The notes under the pieces were generated by a model that worked only from the letters and a program-made list of their open reading frames with translations, was not told the DNA's origin and did not search any database. This document shows positions 8,877-17,128 of a stretch of DNA of 64,000 bases, one piece after another (within the stretch, counting starts at the first letter, position 1; every line of letters starts with the position of its first letter). The translations under genes were made by a program, and so were the position numbers. The DNA comes from Rhodanobacteraceae bacterium (lineage in GTDB: Bacteria; Pseudomonadota; Gammaproteobacteria; Xanthomonadales; Rhodanobacteraceae). The stretch is from contig JAEUPP010000079.1 of assembly GCA_016790075.1 (NCBI GenBank), positions 124,001 through 188,000 on the forward strand. Direction: 5' to 3'.

Positions 8877-10203
8877 CCGTCAGTTCCTCACTGCATTTGT
8901 CCGCTGGCCGAGCGGGTTCTTGCGACAGGTGCGCCGCGAGCGGACGCAGACGGCCAGCGCTGATGTAGGCAACGTCGTTGCCTTCGATGGCTTCAAGCGC
9001 GCCACTGAGTTCGAGCCGCAGCGGCAGGCGCGCAAGCTCGGCCAGCGCGCCCTCGCGCGCATGCGCGGCAGGGTCACCCAGCAGACCTAGCAGCGACAGG
9101 CGATAAGCCGAAGTCGCGAAGTCCGCACAGGGAACCAGGGCCGACAGCCTTGCGTCACCAGCCAGCGCAGCCAGTTCCGTCTGCCAGCGCTGCGCCAGTT
9201 CATAGTCATTCGACGTCAGCGGCGGCGCCGTCTGCTCCGGAGCACCGCAAGCCTCGGGCAGGGTCTCTACTGCAGCCACGTCGCGCTCGCGCTCGACCAG
9301 CTCGAAGTCAGCGATATCGAGCGCGATATCACCCAGCACGAAAGCCGGTGCCAGGCGCCCGGCGACGACCTCGCGCGCGAGTGCGGCCAGCTGCTCGGCT
9401 TCGAGCGTACGCAGCCACTGATTCACGTCGGAGGAGGACAGGCCGCTTGCACCCAGATGAACGCGATGGCGGTCCAGCTGGTTGAGCGCTCGCTGAAACA
9501 CCGAAGCCTGGCGCAACATCGCGCTTTGCGCTCGGCCGATCTGCTGCGCAACGCGGTGTGTGGCCGGATCGAGCTCCGTATCCTGCGCTAGCGTGCGGAC
9601 GATATCAGTACCCTTTTCGACCCAGCGCCAGACGGATTTCAGCGTGGATGCAGCGGCGCGGATGCGATGCTCCGAACCGCTGAGTACAGCGCGATCGAAG
9701 TCGCCGCGCAGCTCGTTAAGGCGCGAAAGCAGGTGTTGCAGATCTTCGCTGCCAATGCGGCCGGTCGCTTCGCCCGCGGCAATCTGCGCCGTCACATAGG
9801 CCAGTTCATCGCCTTCACCCTGAAACTGCAGCAATAAACTCAGGGCGGACAGCGCCTGGCGGCCGACCGGGCTCACGCGGTAGCGCTGAGTTTCGCCGTC
9901 CCAGGTCAACAGGCTGTTGTCGCGCAGTCGCGCCAGCACGGTGTCGAGCTTGGTCGCATCAACGTAGGCGAAATGTTCACGCAGTTCCTGAGGGCTCCAG
10001 TCCGGCGCCGCACCGCGCTCGCCGAGCGTACGCAGCACGAGCAGGCGCATCATGACCACGTCCTCGCCACCGTGGAACAGGGTCGAGAAAGCGCGCAGCA
10101 GCTCACGCGCCTTGCGCAGGCCAAACAGGGCGGGAATATCGTTGGCGACGAGGCCAGGGCGCAGGAACTCCTGCAGGCCGTCATCAGACGCAGTTGCACT
10201 CAC
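8869..10203 (-). CDS. mksF: MksF/JetA-like kleisin subunit
   Basis: The open frame runs up to 10536, but the first 110 codons translate the 74-bp tandem repeats upstream and are not protein-like. The GTG at 10203 gives VSATASDDGLQEFLRPGL and 444 residues, close to the usual size of MksF/JetA proteins. The N-terminal half looks like a winged-helix domain (VMMRLLVLRTLGE, then LDTVLARLRDNSLLTWDGETQRYRVSPVGRQALSAL). A helical centre follows (HLLSRLNELRGDFDRAVLSGSEHRIRAAASTLKSVWRWVEKG), and the C-terminal part is less ordered, with ELAALAGDARLSAL. Kleisins bridge the SMC heads. The start codon is uncertain because no strong ribosome site precedes the GTG. It overlaps mksE by eight bases. Confidence 0.65.
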   Translation of the reverse strand: MSATASDDGLQEFLRPGLVANDIPALFGLRKARELLRAFSTLFHGGEDVVMMRLLVLRTLGERGAAPDWSPQELREHFAYVDATKLDTVLARLRDNSLLTWDGETQRYRVSPVGRQALSALSLLLQFQGEGDELAYVTAQIAAGEATGRIGSEDLQHLLSRLNELRGDFDRAVLSGSEHRIRAAASTLKSVWRWVEKGTDIVRTLAQDTELDPATHRVAQQIGRAQSAMLRQASVFQRALNQLDRHRVHLGASGLSSSDVNQWLRTLEAEQLAALAREVVAGRLAPAFVLGDIALDIADFELVERERDVAAVETLPEACGAPEQTAPPLTSNDYELAQRWQTELAALAGDARLSALVPCADFATSAYRLSLLGLLGDPAAHAREGALAELARLPLRLELSGALEAIEGNDVAYISAGRLRPLAAHLSQEPARPADKCSEELTDE

Positions 10204-10290
10204 TAGGGACGGAAACCAGAAAGCGGTCGGCGATGGTCGGGCATGTGGGGCGGTAAGGCAAGCCGAAAGGCCTGAGCTGATGATGGGCGG

Positions 10291-10479
10291 GGTATTTCCG
10301 CGTTCTGTCGACGGGGGCGAGCAATTTCGGGCGGAAACCGCAGGTGCGTCCGAAAACACCTCGGCCGTGCGTCGGATAATTCTGACTGGTGGGTGGCTCC
10401 GCGTTCGGCTCCGGCAGGTGTGTCCGAAAACATCTCGGTCACGCCTCAGACAATTCCGAATAGTGGGTGGCTCCGCGTT
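10291..10479. repeat. 74-bp tandem repeat upstream of the Mks operon
   Basis: Two good copies start at about 10339 and 10413 (period 74). They share GCAGGTG, GTCCGAAAACA, an imperfect palindrome (TCGGATAATTCTGA and TCAGACAATTCCGA), and GTGGGTGGCTCCGCGTTC. A third, degraded copy is suggested by TCCGCGTTC at about 10297. The set lies 90-280 bases before the mksF start and about 390 bases before the toxin gene. Confidence 0.75.
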
Positions 10480-10865
10480 CCTGTGATGGTTTCGGCTCAG
10501 GCAGTTTCTCGACGCCTTGTCAGCCACGCGCGCCACTTCGTGTGTTGATAGTCCCTCGGCCGTCTTTCCGCTCTATACGGGTGGACTTTGCGTGGCCGGC
10601 AGTTTGACAGCAATTTCGCCTTCGTATGGTGCGGCTTGTTGAGTTCGCGCCGGGGCGGAGTTTCCGCTGGTCAGGACGCTTTGCCCGAACGCGATCCCCT
10701 GAGGCAACGGTTGATAAAGCCAAGGCCGGCTTGCAGCGCGCGCGCGGTGGGAACGGTGGTGGCGAGGCGCCTGCGCGGCAGACGGCTGGCAAGGTCGTGC
10801 AAGTTCGCAGCAGGGCGCCGAGATCCTGCTGCGGACATCCATCATTCCTTCCTGAGGGGAAATTA

Positions 10866-12482
10866 ATGAGCGACGGTTGCTGGGTTCAGTTCTGGGACGG
10901 AGAGGAATACCGAGATGCAACGCTGCGTTTCGACGGCCCTAAGAGTGTGAATAATCTCGACGACTACACGCAGTCGGATGGAGACAAGGAAGGAGATGAG
11001 CCAGACTCGCTCAAAACGGGTTCGAGGTCGTGGTTAGTCGTTTACAAGGACAATGACTACGGCGGGAAAAGCGCCATGTTCGGGCCGAATACGGAAGTCC
11101 CGGATCTGGATGTTTACGGCCTGGGCGGGAATATCAGCAGCTTCATGCTCTACGACAGCAGGCCTCCCTGGTTCGTCGAATCAAAGGTCGGCGGGCCGTT
11201 CGCGACTGAAACCACGAGCTCCATCGTCAATGCCGAAGGCGTGAACAATTACCTGCGCACGGTTGTTTCGGCGTCGTTGAACATGATTCCGGTAGTCGGC
11301 GGCACCATCGGTACCCTGGTAGGGGGACTGTGGCCTGACGTGAGCAATGAGGAGCAGGTCTGGGCCTGTGGGCAGAACTATGTCAATCAGGCGGTGGCCG
11401 GGGTTTACTGGCAGATCACTTACACCGATCTCAACGCGATGCTCAGCTCGCTCTACTCGGCGGCGAGCCGGTACGTGAACACGCCCGACAGCGAACATGA
11501 CTCAAAAGTAGATAATTTTACAAATCTGTTCGATGAAGTTGGCAACGCGGCGTCTTACTTTGTGGACGAGAACTATCCAGAAAGTAAGCTCAGTTTTTTT
11601 GTGCCTTACGCCTCACTGCACCTTGCGACATTGCGGGAGAACCTGCAGCACTACGCGTACTACCACGGCAGTGAGCCCGGTGCGGAGTACCGCGCCCAGC
11701 TTACCGAGGAAATTCAAGAACTGATCAGCAATTACCAGGCGCTGCTGACAAAGGCGCGCGATCGCGTCATTGACCGCCGTATGCAGTTGATCGTGGTGCA
11801 GGAGGACAGCCGGAACAACTATCTGGTGGTCGATCTGTTCAACGGCTGGCGCGGCCAGATCACCGATCGCACCCGTGCGGACCGGCATCTGACGCAGTAC
11901 AAGGAACGTGTGGCGAATCATCTGGCGCTGATGCTCGACGTCAACAATGCAGTGAGCCAGCTGTGGAGCTGGTTCGATCCCGAAAAAGCGTTGCCGGTCA
12001 CGGCTCCGGTCATCGACTATTCGGTGGGGCCGTTTGGCGACTATCAGGGAGCGACTTCCTTCGACCAGCGTGGTGGGGACCGGGCCGTTACCCAGCTCTC
12101 GCTGTGGAGTGGAAGTCTGATCGACGCGCTGCAACTCACGTTTGATGGCGTGGCGCAGAGCAAGGTAGGTGGTTCGGGCGGAGCGCAACAAAGTCTGTCA
12201 TTTGCTTCCGGCACCGGCGTGCAGTCGGTCAGCGGTTACGCAACAGGCGTCATCAATGCGCTGACGTTTACTACGAGTGACGGAAGAACGATGTCCGGTG
12301 GCAATGGAGGTACCAATCCCAATGCGATCTTCGACATCCCGCCGTTGCCAGGCAGCACCTCTACCCGGCTTACCGGCCTTTCGGGTCAGGCTCTTGCGGG
12401 CAACCAGTCCACGGACAACATAAAGGCACTGACCTTCCACTTCCGCTGTGCGCTGACCATAGACGAACAGGCAAGCGCCTGA
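10866..12482 (+). CDS. Cry-like pore-forming toxin with crystallin-like and jacalin-like domains
   Basis: The ATG at 10866 follows GAGGGGAAATTA; upstream in-frame codons are not protein-like. The product has 538 residues and no signal peptide. Residues 1-97 resemble a beta/gamma-crystallin module (WLVVYKDNDYGGKSAMFGP). Residues 120-370 resemble the helical pore domain of delta-endotoxins: LNMIPVVGGTIGTLVGGLWP is a central hydrophobic hairpin, and FVPYASLHLATLRENLQHYA corresponds to Cry conserved block 1. Residues 385-530 look like a jacalin-type lectin (GPFGDYQGATSFDQ, LSLWSGSLIDALQLTF, GVINALTFTTSDGR). Jacalin domains bind carbohydrate, which would serve as receptor recognition. It is a single gene with its own promoter region, divergent from mksF. 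Toxicity is inference from the domain pattern. Confidence 0.75.
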   Translation: MSDGCWVQFWDGEEYRDATLRFDGPKSVNNLDDYTQSDGDKEGDEPDSLKTGSRSWLVVYKDNDYGGKSAMFGPNTEVPDLDVYGLGGNISSFMLYDSRPPWFVESKVGGPFATETTSSIVNAEGVNNYLRTVVSASLNMIPVVGGTIGTLVGGLWPDVSNEEQVWACGQNYVNQAVAGVYWQITYTDLNAMLSSLYSAASRYVNTPDSEHDSKVDNFTNLFDEVGNAASYFVDENYPESKLSFFVPYASLHLATLRENLQHYAYYHGSEPGAEYRAQLTEEIQELISNYQALLTKARDRVIDRRMQLIVVQEDSRNNYLVVDLFNGWRGQITDRTRADRHLTQYKERVANHLALMLDVNNAVSQLWSWFDPEKALPVTAPVIDYSVGPFGDYQGATSFDQRGGDRAVTQLSLWSGSLIDALQLTFDGVAQSKVGGSGGAQQSLSFASGTGVQSVSGYATGVINALTFTTSDGRTMSGGNGGTNPNAIFDIPPLPGSTSTRLTGLSGQALAGNQSTDNIKALTFHFRCALTIDEQASA

Positions 12483-12494
12483 ATCGCCCTTCCC

Positions 12495-12524
12495 GGCCCC
12501 TCTATCGCTAGCCGATGAGGGGCC
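12495..12524 (+). terminator. hairpin after the toxin gene
   Basis: GGCCCCTC at 12495-12502 pairs with GAGGGGCC at 12517-12524 around a 14-base loop, 12 bases after the toxin stop codon and before the convergent dehydrogenase gene. There is no T-run, so termination efficiency is uncertain. Confidence 0.5.
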
Positions 12525-12648
12525 TCCGCATGCACGGCTTCGGGATATGCCACATCCATCCGTGGGAAATTTCGGCGCGCGGTGGCCCGGCATTCGCCGG
12601 CCTGTCTGGCGTTGGTCCTGACAGGAAGGGCGAGTCTGCTGCTGACGC

Positions 12649-13704
12649 TCAGGCGGCACCCATCGTGCTGGTATCAATGACAAACCGATACCTCACGTCA
12701 CCGCGCAGCATGCGCTCGTAAGCGCCATCGATTTCCGCCGCAGCAATCAGTTCGATATCGCAGACGATGCCCTTGTCGGCACAGAAATCGAGCATTTCCT
12801 GGGTCTCTGCAATGCCGCCGATCAGCGAACCCGCAATCGTGCGGCGGCCCATGATCAGCGGCGCGATAGCGGGCGTCGGATGCGGTCGGTCCGGCATGCC
12901 AACGAGGCACAGCGTGGCATCGCGCTTGAGCAGGCGTGTGAAGGCGTCGAGGTCGTGGCTGGCCGCAACCGTGTCGAGAATGAAGTCAAAGCTGCCGCCT
13001 TGTGCCCTCATCTGGGCGGTGTTTTTCACGACTACAACCTCGTCGGCGCCAAGCCTGCGCGCATCGTCACGCTTGGCTTCGGAAGTTGTGAACGCAACGG
13101 TATGTGCACCCATGGCATGAGCAAGCTTGATGCCCATGTGGCCGAGACCACCAATGCCGACGATGCCAACCTTCTGGCCAGGTCTCACGTTCCAATGACG
13201 CAGCGGCGAATACGTCGTTATGCCGGCACAAAGCAGCGGCGCGACCGAGGCAAGCTGCTCCACCGGGTGGCGAATGGCAAGAACGAAAGACTCGTCGACG
13301 ACGATGCGCTGCGAATAGCCACCCAATGTGTGGCCCGGCGCATCCGGAGTGCGGCCGTTGTACGTGCCGACGAAACCGTTCACGCAATACTGCTGCAGAC
13401 CGTCGCCGCAGGCGTCGCACCGTCGGCAACTGTCGACCATGCAGCCGACGCCGACGATATCCCCCAGGCGGAATCGGTCCACTGCGGCGCCAGCTGCACT
13501 CACGCGACCAACGATCTCGTGACCGGGCACACAGGGGTAGCGTGTGCCGGGCCATTCCGACCGCACCGTGTGCAGATCCGAATGACAGACGCCGCAATAC
13601 GCGATATCGATCTGCACATCGCGCGGCCCTGGCTCGCGCCGCACTATGCTCAGGGCCTGCAGAGGTTGGGTAGCGGCGTGGGCGCCGTAGGCTCTTGTGC
13701 TCAT
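12649..13704 (-). CDS. zinc-dependent NAD(P) alcohol dehydrogenase, CAD/YahK type
   Basis: A 351-residue medium-chain dehydrogenase. Catalytic zinc ligands are in GVCHSDLHTV (Cys about 38) and VPGHEIVG (His about 61). The structural zinc lobe is CMVDSCRRCDACGDGLQQYC, with all four cysteines. The Rossmann motif is GIGGLGHMGIKLAHAMGA. The 300-residue region MGRRTIAGSLIGG is typical of the cinnamyl-alcohol dehydrogenase-like branch (YahK, YjgB), which reduces aldehydes, usually with NADPH. It is a single gene, convergent with the toxin. The natural substrate is not shown by the sequence. Confidence 0.88.
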   Translation of the reverse strand: MSTRAYGAHAATQPLQALSIVRREPGPRDVQIDIAYCGVCHSDLHTVRSEWPGTRYPCVPGHEIVGRVSAAGAAVDRFRLGDIVGVGCMVDSCRRCDACGDGLQQYCVNGFVGTYNGRTPDAPGHTLGGYSQRIVVDESFVLAIRHPVEQLASVAPLLCAGITTYSPLRHWNVRPGQKVGIVGIGGLGHMGIKLAHAMGAHTVAFTTSEAKRDDARRLGADEVVVVKNTAQMRAQGGSFDFILDTVAASHDLDAFTRLLKRDATLCLVGMPDRPHPTPAIAPLIMGRRTIAGSLIGGIAETQEMLDFCADKGIVCDIELIAAAEIDGAYERMLRGDVRYRFVIDTSTMGAA

Positions 13705-13850
13705 CTCGTTCTCCGGGGGGCGTCAGGGCTCAGCACGGGTAAAGCCGCGGGTCAAGTGTGCGGCAAGTCGGCGTGTTCGCAGGCCAATGTAGCGCATCGC
13801 TTCGCGTCTGGCAGTTGTCCTTTTCACTACTGCGCGGCCAGCAGCACAAC

Positions 13851-14210
13851 TCAGGTTACGTGGGCGGCAAGCGCGAAGTACGGCGCGTAACCTGCCCACA
13901 GGCCGAAAGCCAGCAAGAGCAGGGCGAGTATGCTACCGGCGATCAAGCCGACTAACCCCCGCGTGCGTGGATCTGGCCATATCCACCAGACCAACGGAAC
14001 GAAAAGCGCGAACAAGCCCCAGCCGCGGTAGGTCACGAGCAGCAAGTGCGTGATAGTCGGCACCTCGGCGCCGAAGCCCTGATACGACGCCGCGAACCCC
14101 GGCACCATTATCAACGCTCCAACAGCGACTACCAGCACATCCGCCATGCCTATCGCCAGAAGCAGGTAGTCACGATTCGGTGTCGTGGGTGTTGTCGATG
14201 TCTTGGCCAC
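13851..14210 (-). CDS. small membrane protein of unknown function
   Basis: The product has 119 residues with three hydrophobic stretches: DYLLLAIGMADVLVVAVGALIM, LVTYRGWGLFALFVPLVWWIW and GLVGLIAGSILALLLLAFGLW. The N-terminal 15 residues are Thr and Pro rich. The spacing of charged loops (PDPRTRG) fits a real membrane protein, and the strand opposite has no better gene. I do not recognise the family. It is divergent from the slipin gene. Confidence 0.6.
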   Translation of the reverse strand: MAKTSTTPTTPNRDYLLLAIGMADVLVVAVGALIMVPGFAASYQGFGAEVPTITHLLLVTYRGWGLFALFVPLVWWIWPDPRTRGLVGLIAGSILALLLLAFGLWAGYAPYFALAAHVT

Positions 14211-14445
14211 AGGTCAGGTCCGAGGAAAAAGGTGCAGTGCAATACAATTATCGCAGCGGTCGAAGCCCCGAACACGATCGAGCAGGCGGCCCAGGGCAGA
14301 GCGCGTCGCGCTTGCCCGCTTTTTGCCACAAACCATCACGGCAACGCCCGGGATCCTGCGGCGCCCTGCCCACCCGCCGCGCTCCAATGTCGCACAGGAC
14401 GGGATCCACTCTATCCCCTTACCCACACGCATCAGGAGTCGTTTC

Positions 14446-15621
14446 GTGTCTCAGCTATCGTCGCGGCTGTCGCAGGCTGTCCGTGCCGTTCTCAAAGCCC
14501 GCTCTGTGCTGCTGCTGGCACTGCTGGCCGGCGCCTATGCCGTCTATACACGGCCGCCGACTGACAGCGTCGGCGTCGGTGAACTCGGGCTGCGCCTGAA
14601 TCGCTGGACTGGCACCACGACGACAGTCAGCGAAGGACTGGTCGTCGTATTGCCGGGCATCCACGAACTGCGCCGTTATCCGCTGCAAAGCCGACTCTAT
14701 CGGCCTGAACGCAGTGCAAAGGCAGACGGCGATGCGCCATTCCAATCCATAGAGGGACTCTCCTTCGGCGTCGAACTCGCGATCCGCTATTCACTCGATC
14801 CGCAGCGCGTCGATCTGTTCTCCCGCACCTTGCCCACGCATATCGCCAGCGAGCGACTCGAACCGGCGGTGCAGGGCACGATCTACAAGATCTTCGCCCG
14901 CTATACCGTGCGCGAAATCTTCTCGACCAAACGCCAGGAACTTCAGGATGTACTCGAAGCAGAACTCAAGCCCAAGCTCGCCGCGGACGGCATCGTGCTG
15001 CACACCGTGCTGATGGGCAACGTCGATCTGCCGGCGGACTACCGGGCTGGCATGGACCGCCTGCTCGCCGTAGAGCTCGAAACGGAAAAGATGAAATACA
15101 CCCTGGAACTCAAGGAAAAGCAGGTCAAGGAAGCTGAACTGACGGCGGACGCGGAAAAGATCACGCGCGAGAAAGCCGCACAAGCAGCGGCGGCAGAGCA
15201 GATCATCGCAGCCAAGGCGCAGGAGGAAGCCATGCGCCACGTGCTGCCGTTCAAGCAAAAGCAGATCGAGCAGCGCCAGCTCGAAGCCGAAGCCGAGAAG
15301 ACCTCACGCATCAAACTCGCCGAAGCGGCGGCGGAGTCCCGCCGCATCGAAGCCGCGGGTGAAGCCGATTCACGTCAACGTCTGGCCGAAGCCGAGGTAT
15401 TCCGGCTTGAGCGCATCGGCAAGGTACAGAGCGAACAGATGCAACGCGACGGCGAGCTGATTTCCAAGCACCCGTTGCTGATCCAGAAAACGCTGGCGGA
15501 CAAGCTCTCGGACAAGGTATCCGTGATCATTGCACCGCCACCGGGCGATGGTGGGTTTATCGGCAGCAACCTGCTTGGTGCGACCAAGGTTGCACAACAA
15601 AGCGCTGCCCCCGCTGACTGA
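14446..15621 (+). CDS. slipin/band 7 (SPFH) membrane protein
   Basis: GTG at 14446 has AGGAG eight bases upstream; longer starts run into a non-protein-like leader. The product has 391 residues. An N-terminal membrane segment ([17 protein letters not shown]) is followed by the SPFH domain (about 45-230) with [27 protein letters not shown] and [30 protein letters not shown] long Ala/Glu-rich coiled coil follows (about 230-340), as in prohibitin and flotillin-like scaffolds. Slipin genes are known neighbours of rtc RNA-repair operons. Here the gene is followed after 14 bases by an SH3-type exported protein and then by the convergent rtcR, so a role in the same stress response is plausible but not proven. 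Confidence 0.85.
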   Translation: MSQLSSRLSQAVRAVLKARSVLLLALLAGAYAVYTRPPTDSVGVGELGLRLNRWTGTTTTVSEGLVVVLPGIHELRRYPLQSRLYRPERSAKADGDAPFQSIEGLSFGVELAIRYSLDPQRVDLFSRTLPTHIASERLEPAVQGTIYKIFARYTVREIFSTKRQELQDVLEAELKPKLAADGIVLHTVLMGNVDLPADYRAGMDRLLAVELETEKMKYTLELKEKQVKEAELTADAEKITREKAAQAAAAEQIIAAKAQEEAMRHVLPFKQKQIEQRQLEAEAEKTSRIKLAEAAAESRRIEAAGEADSRQRLAEAEVFRLERIGKVQSEQMQRDGELISKHPLLIQKTLADKLSDKVSVIIAPPPGDGGFIGSNLLGATKVAQQSAAPAD

Positions 15622-15635
15622 TCCACAAGGCAACG

Positions 15636-17111
15636 ATGAAACGCTATATCGCCACCCTGTTGCTGTGCCTGGGGCTGTCCGACACCGGTCTGTCCAGTAC
15701 CGCAGCCGCTGAGGAAACCCTGCCTTTGACTGCAATCGTGAGCCAGGATCAGATCGCCTTGCGTGCGGCGCCGAAAGATTCGGCGCCGCAGCAAGCCGTA
15801 CTCTGGCAGGGCGACACGCTGGAAATCCGCGGCGAGAAGTTGGGTTATCTGCAGGTCTACGATCATCGCCGCGAACGCGGCGGCTATGTGCGCGCGACTC
15901 AGGTCCGGCGCATTTCGCTGACTGCCGAACACGCTGGTGAACTGCTTGCCGTTGTGCGTTTCCTGCGCGACACACCGGGTGCCGAGGCACAGGGCCTCGC
16001 CTACGTGGCGGCCTACCTCAAGGCGGCGCCTGCTGACGCACTGGGCAGCGAAGTGTTCGCCGCGCTGGGCAGCATGGCTGAACGTCTGGCACGCCGTGCG
16101 TCGTCACGGCGTGTGAACACGGATGACGCCGTGATCGCTGCGCACCTCGAAGTTGCTGCGAGCCTCGGTATCGCAATCCATAGCATTGAGCGCGATGGGC
16201 GCATGCTGCTGTGTTACGACGGCGAGGCATTCCGCCGCGTGCTTGCCCTGCCGGCCAGCGCCGAGGAACGTGCCGCAGCAGCCTTGGCACTGACGCGGCC
16301 GGATTGCGTAGCGCCCGATCTGAGCGCGGCCGCGAGCTACGATTTCGATGCATGGCGTACGGAGGTGCTCGCCCGTGTGCCGCGTGACGACTTGCCTGAG
16401 TTTCTGCGCAATCGCTTGCGCCTGCGCAGCGCAGCCGTACTCGCTAGTTTCGCGTTTCAGCGCGCACGCCGTGGCGAAGACGCGCAGCCAACCATGCTCC
16501 TGGCGCTGCAGGAGCTTGCCGGCGTCAACAAGCTCGAACTCGCCGAGGAAGACAACGCGGTCTATACCGATGCCGCCGTACGCGTCGGTGCCTCGCGCTG
16601 GAGTGCGGAGAGCGCCATACCTGCAATCGGCGGACTACGTGTCGTCACTGGTAGCGGTGAGCCCGGCCAGACCTGCGTTGCGCTGATCGACGCCAAGCAC
16701 GACATGGCGAACGCCCTTGCGCGGCGCTGCACTTATGGCCTGGTATGGACCGCATCCGCAAACGCGAACGCTGCCGGAACGGCGCTTGCACTCGCGGTGC
16801 AACCACTGGCCGCCTGGCGTGAACTCTGGCTGTTTCAGCAGACAGCGCAAGGCTGGCGCATTGATGTGCTGCCGCCAAGCCTCGATTCGCCCGAGCTGGG
16901 CTATATCGAATTCGCGGGCTGGGTGCCGGGCAAGGCGCAGCTGCTCGCCGCGCGCGAAGCCAGGCGCGAAGGTCGCCTGCGCCGTAGTTTTGAAGTCATC
17001 GACATGGACACGCTGGCGACGCAAAACCAGGTCGACAATCCGGCTTCGCTCAGCGTTTTCTACCGCGCGCAGGATCCGGCCTGGAAACGCCAGAGCATCG
17101 CCCTGCGCTGA
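15636..17111 (+). CDS. exported SH3-like domain protein next to slipin
   Basis: A 491-residue protein with a signal peptide (to about residue 25, TAAAEE). Residues 28-90 resemble a bacterial SH3 domain ([52 protein letters not shown]). The rest (100-490) is mostly helical then beta-rich and matches no family I recognise. It contains several isolated cysteines ([20 protein letters not shown]). It is 14 bases after the slipin stop, so the two are an operon. A periplasmic partner of the slipin scaffold is a reasonable guess. Confidence 0.7.
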   Translation: MKRYIATLLLCLGLSDTGLSSTAAAEETLPLTAIVSQDQIALRAAPKDSAPQQAVLWQGDTLEIRGEKLGYLQVYDHRRERGGYVRATQVRRISLTAEHAGELLAVVRFLRDTPGAEAQGLAYVAAYLKAAPADALGSEVFAALGSMAERLARRASSRRVNTDDAVIAAHLEVAASLGIAIHSIERDGRMLLCYDGEAFRRVLALPASAEERAAAALALTRPDCVAPDLSAAASYDFDAWRTEVLARVPRDDLPEFLRNRLRLRSAAVLASFAFQRARRGEDAQPTMLLALQELAGVNKLELAEEDNAVYTDAAVRVGASRWSAESAIPAIGGLRVVTGSGEPGQTCVALIDAKHDMANALARRCTYGLVWTASANANAAGTALALAVQPLAAWRELWLFQQTAQGWRIDVLPPSLDSPELGYIEFAGWVPGKAQLLAAREARREGRLRRSFEVIDMDTLATQNQVDNPASLSVFYRAQDPAWKRQSIALR

Positions 17112-17128
17112 TTGCGACTCCCGTATGC

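Noticed and set aside
10204-10536. N-terminal extension of the MksF protein
   Set aside because: The added codons translate the 74-bp tandem repeats and give no protein-like sequence; the GTG at 10203 fits the family start better.
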